Assembly: GCF_023278565.1 (NCBI RefSeq) | Contig: NC_064677.1 | Location: 6,882,001 to 6,946,000 of the forward strand | Reading direction: 5' to 3' | Source of the DNA: Colletotrichum lupini | Lineage: Eukaryota; Ascomycota; Sordariomycetes; Glomerellales; Glomerellaceae | DNA: 64,000 nucleotides | Shown here: one piece after another, positions 59,753-64,000 of the stretch | Layout: each line of letters opens with the position of its first letter | Numbering within the stretch: the stretch's first letter is position 1 | Program-made: the position numbers and the translations under genes | The notes under the pieces: model-generated | Told to the model about the DNA's origin: nothing | The model's database searches: none | What the model saw: only the letters and a program-made list of their open reading frames with translations

Positions 59753-62017
59753 GTTCCAATTGAAAAGTAAAAAGTGATAGCACGTGATCTCCTTCCGCTC
59801 TCTTCTCTTCTTCGTTCTTTTTTTCTGAGACCTGCTTCTTTGAGCGAAGCAGTCGAATGATAATCGAACGATAAAAGAGGTCGAGAGAAAAGGGCGGAAT
59901 TTGAAAGGTAGGGTTTCCGGGGGGTTTTGAAGGATCTTGGCTGGACATTAACCCCCGCCACCCCGCAAACTTAAGCCGCTAGATCTCTGGGGTAGGTTGG
60001 CATTCAGTGGGGGTTGATCACCATCCGTCAAAGCCGGCGTCACACCTGAAATCCTTCCCGGGATGCGTTCGATATTTGACTAATTGGGAGTCTTTGATTG
60101 ATCACTCGTTCTCCAACACTCCCTTCCCCAGGAATACAAGATGAAGTACTGAATCAGAAATTGTAGTGACTTCACTGGACGGCCGTATGGGGATGGAGAT
60201 AAGAGCAGGAACCTACCTGACTCGGTTGCTAGCCGGACTAAGCTTGGAGGGGATAGATGGTCTTGAGCTAAATATTTGCGGAATGGCGGCGTCCGCAGGG
60301 TTTCACATCACCACAACTATTGCAACTTGAAAGTCGAAATAGAGCTCTCATCATAGGTCGATGTTCCTCGAGATACAATCTCACTGCGAATAACAGTTAT
60401 AGATGATGTTTATCACTGGGAACATTACACATCCGATTAGAGGCTTGTTTCGTAGGTAGATCGATCATGTAGCAACTGCCCGTTCCAACAAAGATGGGAA
60501 GAGCTTGCAAAGGATGTGCGCATGCAACTTTCTGTACCATATGTGACTGTTAGGATCTTTCCAAAATTCTTGACCCCCTTCAAAACCATCGAGATCTGGA
60601 ATTCTTCACAGGCGCGGATCGGAGGTTCTACTAAAGATCGAATGCTATCGGCGTCCAAAATGCTTCTGTTTGAGGTGGGATGGCGGGGCTAGCGGCGGAA
60701 TTTCCGGCGGTTCCTCACGCGCAGATCGAGGGCGGAACTCGGAAAGAGTTCCGCTCTGACACTGATCGGTGTGTTTCACTTTTGATTTGTCTAGGAGAGA
60801 TATCTCTCGTGGAGAACATAGGCGACACCATTCTCCAGTCTCATGCAACAAGGTATGGATGGAAAAATTGATATTTGAATGTGTGTAAATCTCAGCTGGT
60901 TTGCGCCCACGATTATATCGTACAAAGGGCGTAGAGAACATCGGTGCTGGCCATATCAAAGGTTCCGTTTCAAACTCCGAATGCCACCAACCGCAAATCC
61001 AAGTTGGCCCAGGCCCCTTGATCTTCTTTCTATAATATCTTCCTGATTGTAGCGATATCATATAATCGAGTTCTCCCTGGATCAAAATATTTTTCGTCAA
61101 TATGCGTTCAATCGATGAGATTACATGCGTTGTCTGGGATCTTTCCCGGTTTGGCCCGGTTCTTCAGTAATTCGGTAGAACACCAGTAGTTGCACGGCGG
61201 GGGGAGGGGATGTTGAAACGGCTTTTCGGAGTACACGACACACTTATGCGAAGAATAAAGAATTCCTCAATATGATAAGCATGCTAACCGCAAATAAGCA
61301 AGTCAATACTGTGACGGCTTACCGACAAGCATTTAGATGGAAGACCAATACGGAGGGTATCCAGATTCTTATTGATTGGCTCATCATGACTGTGAGGCTT
61401 ACTTCCCGGACACAGGTAAATCCTGGGCTAAGATCGATTACTCCTGGAACGCCACGACCTGGATGAACCCCCTCGGGGCGAGAACACTGAGTCCAGTCGA
61501 AACGCCATCCGACGGGTATATTGACGACCTGCCCCCGACGATGTTCGCCAAGTTAGGACCTAGAAGCAACGGTTTTGTCAATGCGCGTGATGTCGAATAT
61601 ATTTGGCGGAATAATTTCATCGTGCTCATGATGTATTCGTCTTCCCATCTCATCTTACCCGGGTGTCTCTGGCGACCTTATATTTTGTTGCACAGATATT
61701 GTTCAGCCCCGATCGATGCTTTGGCGGCTCCTCATTACTCACGACTTCTATAGACTGATTTGCTAGTAACATTTGGCATGGCGATGCTGCGTTCTCTGAT
61801 GGTTCAGACTTGCGTTGAACTCGGTTGATCGGGGCAAAGCAAACCGAGCGCTTGTTCAAATACACGAGGATCCAATTCTCATTACAACTCGTGGACACAT
61901 CACTCCATCTCGTCAGACCAACTCTCCAGTCTCAAAACGCGGGGTCGACATTTTCACGTTAGTTTCTTTCATGCTGTCACTAGCGACATCGATTCGAAGT
62001 CGGATACTCTCCACGAA
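59753..62017. other. 2.3 kb gene-poor region
   Basis: Promoter of the zinc-cluster gene at the left. A 125-codon frame at 61376-61753 (WNATTWMNPLGARTLSP, DDLPPTMFAKLGPRS) has protein-like composition but no recognisable family and may be a relic. Nothing else is supported. Confidence 0.4.
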
Positions 62018-62869
62018 ATGAGTCTTTTGTCATCGTTTGCGGCGGACTCCGCATGGCCGCTGTGGGATAGCGAACCCATCGATGGGGCATTCGAACTCGA
62101 CCTTTCACAAGGAACTATCGATCAAGGAGTTGTCAAAGCAGTTTCAAGACCATGGTTATTTGGATACAAACCAACAGCGAAGTCAAACGGACGCGCGGTG
62201 CTCATTCTGGGTGGTGGCGGCTACATCGAGCTCATGGTGGGCCGTGAAGGTGTCGCTGTCGCACACTGGCTCGCTTCTCTCGGTTTCGAGGCCTTTGTAC
62301 TTGTGCACCGATTCCCGTCAGCAGAAACAGGACCTCAGGCCCCCGTCGACGATGCCAGACAGGCGTTGCGTCTGATCGAAGAGAAGGCGGCGCCAGCGAG
62401 GTTAGCGTTGTGCGGTCTGTCCTCCGGCGGCCACCTTGCGTCCGCGCTGCTGGCCGAGTACCCGGCTTCGTGGGCGTCTTCTTCCGGGGCACCGGTGCCG
62501 AAGCCGGAGTTCGCCATCATTGGATACGGACCTATCTCTACCAATGCCAAGGGGCACACCATTATTCCCAATAAGGCACCCCTCGAGCCGCCGGCGAAGC
62601 AGGAGCTTTACGACGTTGTCATCCCCGATCAGCAGATTTTGCGCCCGGCACCGCCAACCTTTATTGTGTATTCTGCCAGCGATCCCGTGGTGCCTGTGGT
62701 GAACGCATACCGGCTTGCGCAGGGGTTGCAAGCAGCGGAGGGGTCTGTCGAGCTCCACGTCTTTGCTGACGCGCCCCACGGCTTCGCTTTGGACACTGAA
62801 GGGATGCCGGTCTCGAAATGGCCCTCAATGGCCGAGGAGTGGTTACGGCAAAGAGGATATCTGGCATAA
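62018..62869 (+). CDS. alpha/beta hydrolase (esterase/lipase-like)
   Basis: This intronless 283-residue enzyme has an oxyanion-type loop LGGGGYIELM (about 64-73), the nucleophile elbow GLSSGG (Ser135), the acid Asp in YSASDPVVP (Asp222) and the histidine in DAPHGFAL (His254), so the catalytic triad is complete. There is no signal peptide; the protein is probably cytosolic. It resembles the alpha/beta-hydrolase-3/BD-FAE group, which includes feruloyl or acetyl xylan esterases and many detoxifying esterases. In hydrolases of this type the loop is usually HGGG; here it reads GGGG. The substrate is unknown. Confidence 0.85.
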   Translation: MSLLSSFAADSAWPLWDSEPIDGAFELDLSQGTIDQGVVKAVSRPWLFGYKPTAKSNGRAVLILGGGGYIELMVGREGVAVAHWLASLGFEAFVLVHRFPSAETGPQAPVDDARQALRLIEEKAAPARLALCGLSSGGHLASALLAEYPASWASSSGAPVPKPEFAIIGYGPISTNAKGHTIIPNKAPLEPPAKQELYDVVIPDQQILRPAPPTFIVYSASDPVVPVVNAYRLAQGLQAAEGSVELHVFADAPHGFALDTEGMPVSKWPSMAEEWLRQRGYLA

Positions 62870-63524
62870 ATGTTTGAGAAGTAGTAAATTTCAAATTCTA
62901 CACTACATTTAGACTATTTACCTACTTGTTCTACATGAAGCTTGCAGAGGATCAAACCACCTGATGAGACGAACATACGACAAACTCAATGGGCTCCTGG
63001 TGTAAATGAAGACCCCGGCCGCTATATCAAGTTGCATCAGGCACCCAATTAGCCCCCAACCGCCACATCAGCCATCGAAGGATCATGCGGTCATCTTTAA
63101 GCGCCCGTTTCGCGCCAAATATTTCGGACTGCCACCACAGAAACCAGGAGCTGAAGTCGAAATGTCGGAAACTAATGCAAGGCTCCCGGGGGTTGCCCCT
63201 ACATTGACACACATAACACAAGGGTCTCTCAGTATTGAGGCGCTCATAGGCCCATCATCATATGGAGAAAGTAGCCCGCCCTGATAATTTTTGCCTGGAG
63301 GCTAAAGAAGCTTGGATAAAATATAGACACTTCGGTCACCCGACTGTAACAGGCGATTACCGAAAATCTGATCTTGCTTGCCTCAATCAGGCTCCGCCGC
63401 TCTTGACAGTATAATGTCACACCTTGAGCTTCGTTCAACTTGAGAAATAGAGAAACTTCTTGGAGAAGAACGCTTTCGCACCCGTTGATTTCATGGCAGC
63501 ACCTTAAGCCCCACTACTCCCAAC
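62870..63524. other. intergenic region
   Basis: Between the hydrolase and the DUF3433 gene. No gene seen. Confidence 0.5.
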
Positions 63525-64000
63525 ATGGCGCCTAGGTCGGAGTATTCGCGGTCTTCGACAAATACCCGTAGTCTGTTCGATGATGATTTTACGGAGAACA
63601 ACAAGAACGCTTTCATCGTTGGAACGCATCCACTTCTTCAACGGGATATAGAGCTTGATAGCTTCCTAGCGAAAAAATCCGTCAGCGGCGAGGACAGAAG
63701 CGCAGACGACACTACCAATCACACAGCAGCTTGGTGTCCAACATGGCTTCGGTCAGGGACATTGTTGGCGTTCGCCGCTTTGTTCCTTCTCTTCGGCGTC
63801 TCTCTCATTGTCATGTTTCAATTCTCCCAGCAGAATAGTGGCCTGGTCACCACACGGCAGAGCCTCGTTTACCTCTGGCGATTTGGCCCAACAGCAAGTA
63901 AGCGAAAACTGTGAAGACTTTGTGTGTCAAGATAGGCTGACATTCATTAAATCAAGTCCTCACTCTGTTGTCCATTTTCTGGTCAAGAGTCGAGTTACAA
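63525..64000 (+). CDS. DUF3433-type multi-pass membrane protein, 5' part only
   Basis: The first exon (63525-63897) starts MAPRSEYSRSS and contains one transmembrane segment (TLLAFAALFLLFGVSLIVMF, about 85-105) followed by LVYLWRFGPTA. A GTAAGC donor and a CAAG acceptor give a 59-nt intron (63898-63956), after which the frame continues ILTLLSIFWSRVELQ to the window edge. The sequence around YLWRFGPTAILTLLSIFWSRVE is the hallmark of the DUF3433 family of large fungal membrane proteins with unknown function. The gene is cut by the window end, so length and number of domains cannot be judged. Confidence 0.75.

Noticed and set aside
61376..61753. 125-codon frame as an intact gene
   Set aside because: Composition is somewhat protein-like, but no family is recognised and no supporting splice partners were found; noted only as a possible relic.

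Overview
The window is nuclear DNA of a filamentous ascomycete (Pezizomycotina, most likely a Sordariomycete). The evidence is: protein genes broken by 48-90 nt GT..AG introns, many with a CTRAY-like branch site near the 3' end; intron-bearing tRNA genes; and lineage-typical families (HET domain, DUF3176, DUF3433, GH76 Dfg5-like mannosidase, fused arginine enzyme, Zn2Cys6 regulator, Atg29). There is no operon logic. Genes lie on both strands with 0.2-5 kb between them.

Layout. 1.4-5 kb: transaldolase (+) converges on an endopolyphosphatase-like metallophosphoesterase (-). 5-8 kb is gene-poor apart from a defective-looking tRNA locus. 8-14 kb: a P-loop G-domain protein, a berberine-bridge-like flavin oxidase (+) and a convergent secreted GH5 hydrolase (-). 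15-20.6 kb: a DUF3176 membrane protein and a large UIM-like protein, converging. 23.5-28.5 kb: a GPI-type double-fasciclin protein, a HET-domain protein and a previously hidden multi-exon gene of unknown function. 29-32 kb: the mitochondrial bifunctional arginine enzyme (ARG5,6/arg-6 type) with a uORF and Gcn4/CPC1-type motifs upstream. 34.5-35.6 kb: synaptobrevin with a 520 nt intron. 40.4-46 kb: a Dfg5-like GH76 protein and a CYP52-like P450. 48.8-54.5 kb: a small one-pass membrane protein, Atg29 with a 10-nt microexon, a strongly degenerate BiP/Hsp70 paralogue and a tRNA-Glu(CTC). 54.7-59.8 kb: a CYP504-like P450 and a Zn2Cys6 factor. 62-64 kb: an alpha/beta hydrolase and the 5' end of a DUF3433 membrane protein cut by the window edge.

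How the genes work together: mostly they do not. Central metabolism (transaldolase, arginine), trafficking/autophagy (synaptobrevin, Atg29), wall and secreted enzymes (GH76, FAS1, GH5, BBE) and accessory genes (HET, P450s, degenerate Hsp70) are interspersed. The P450-plus-regulator pair at 54.7-59.8 kb is the only plausible functional neighbourhood. No transposon, CRISPR array or phage element is recognisable. All splice sites are my manual assignments from consensus and frame continuity, with no transcript support. The most unusual items are the Hsp70 paralogue that appears to lack ATPase subdomain IIB, the hidden four-exon gene at 27.7-28.5 kb and the Atg29 microexon.
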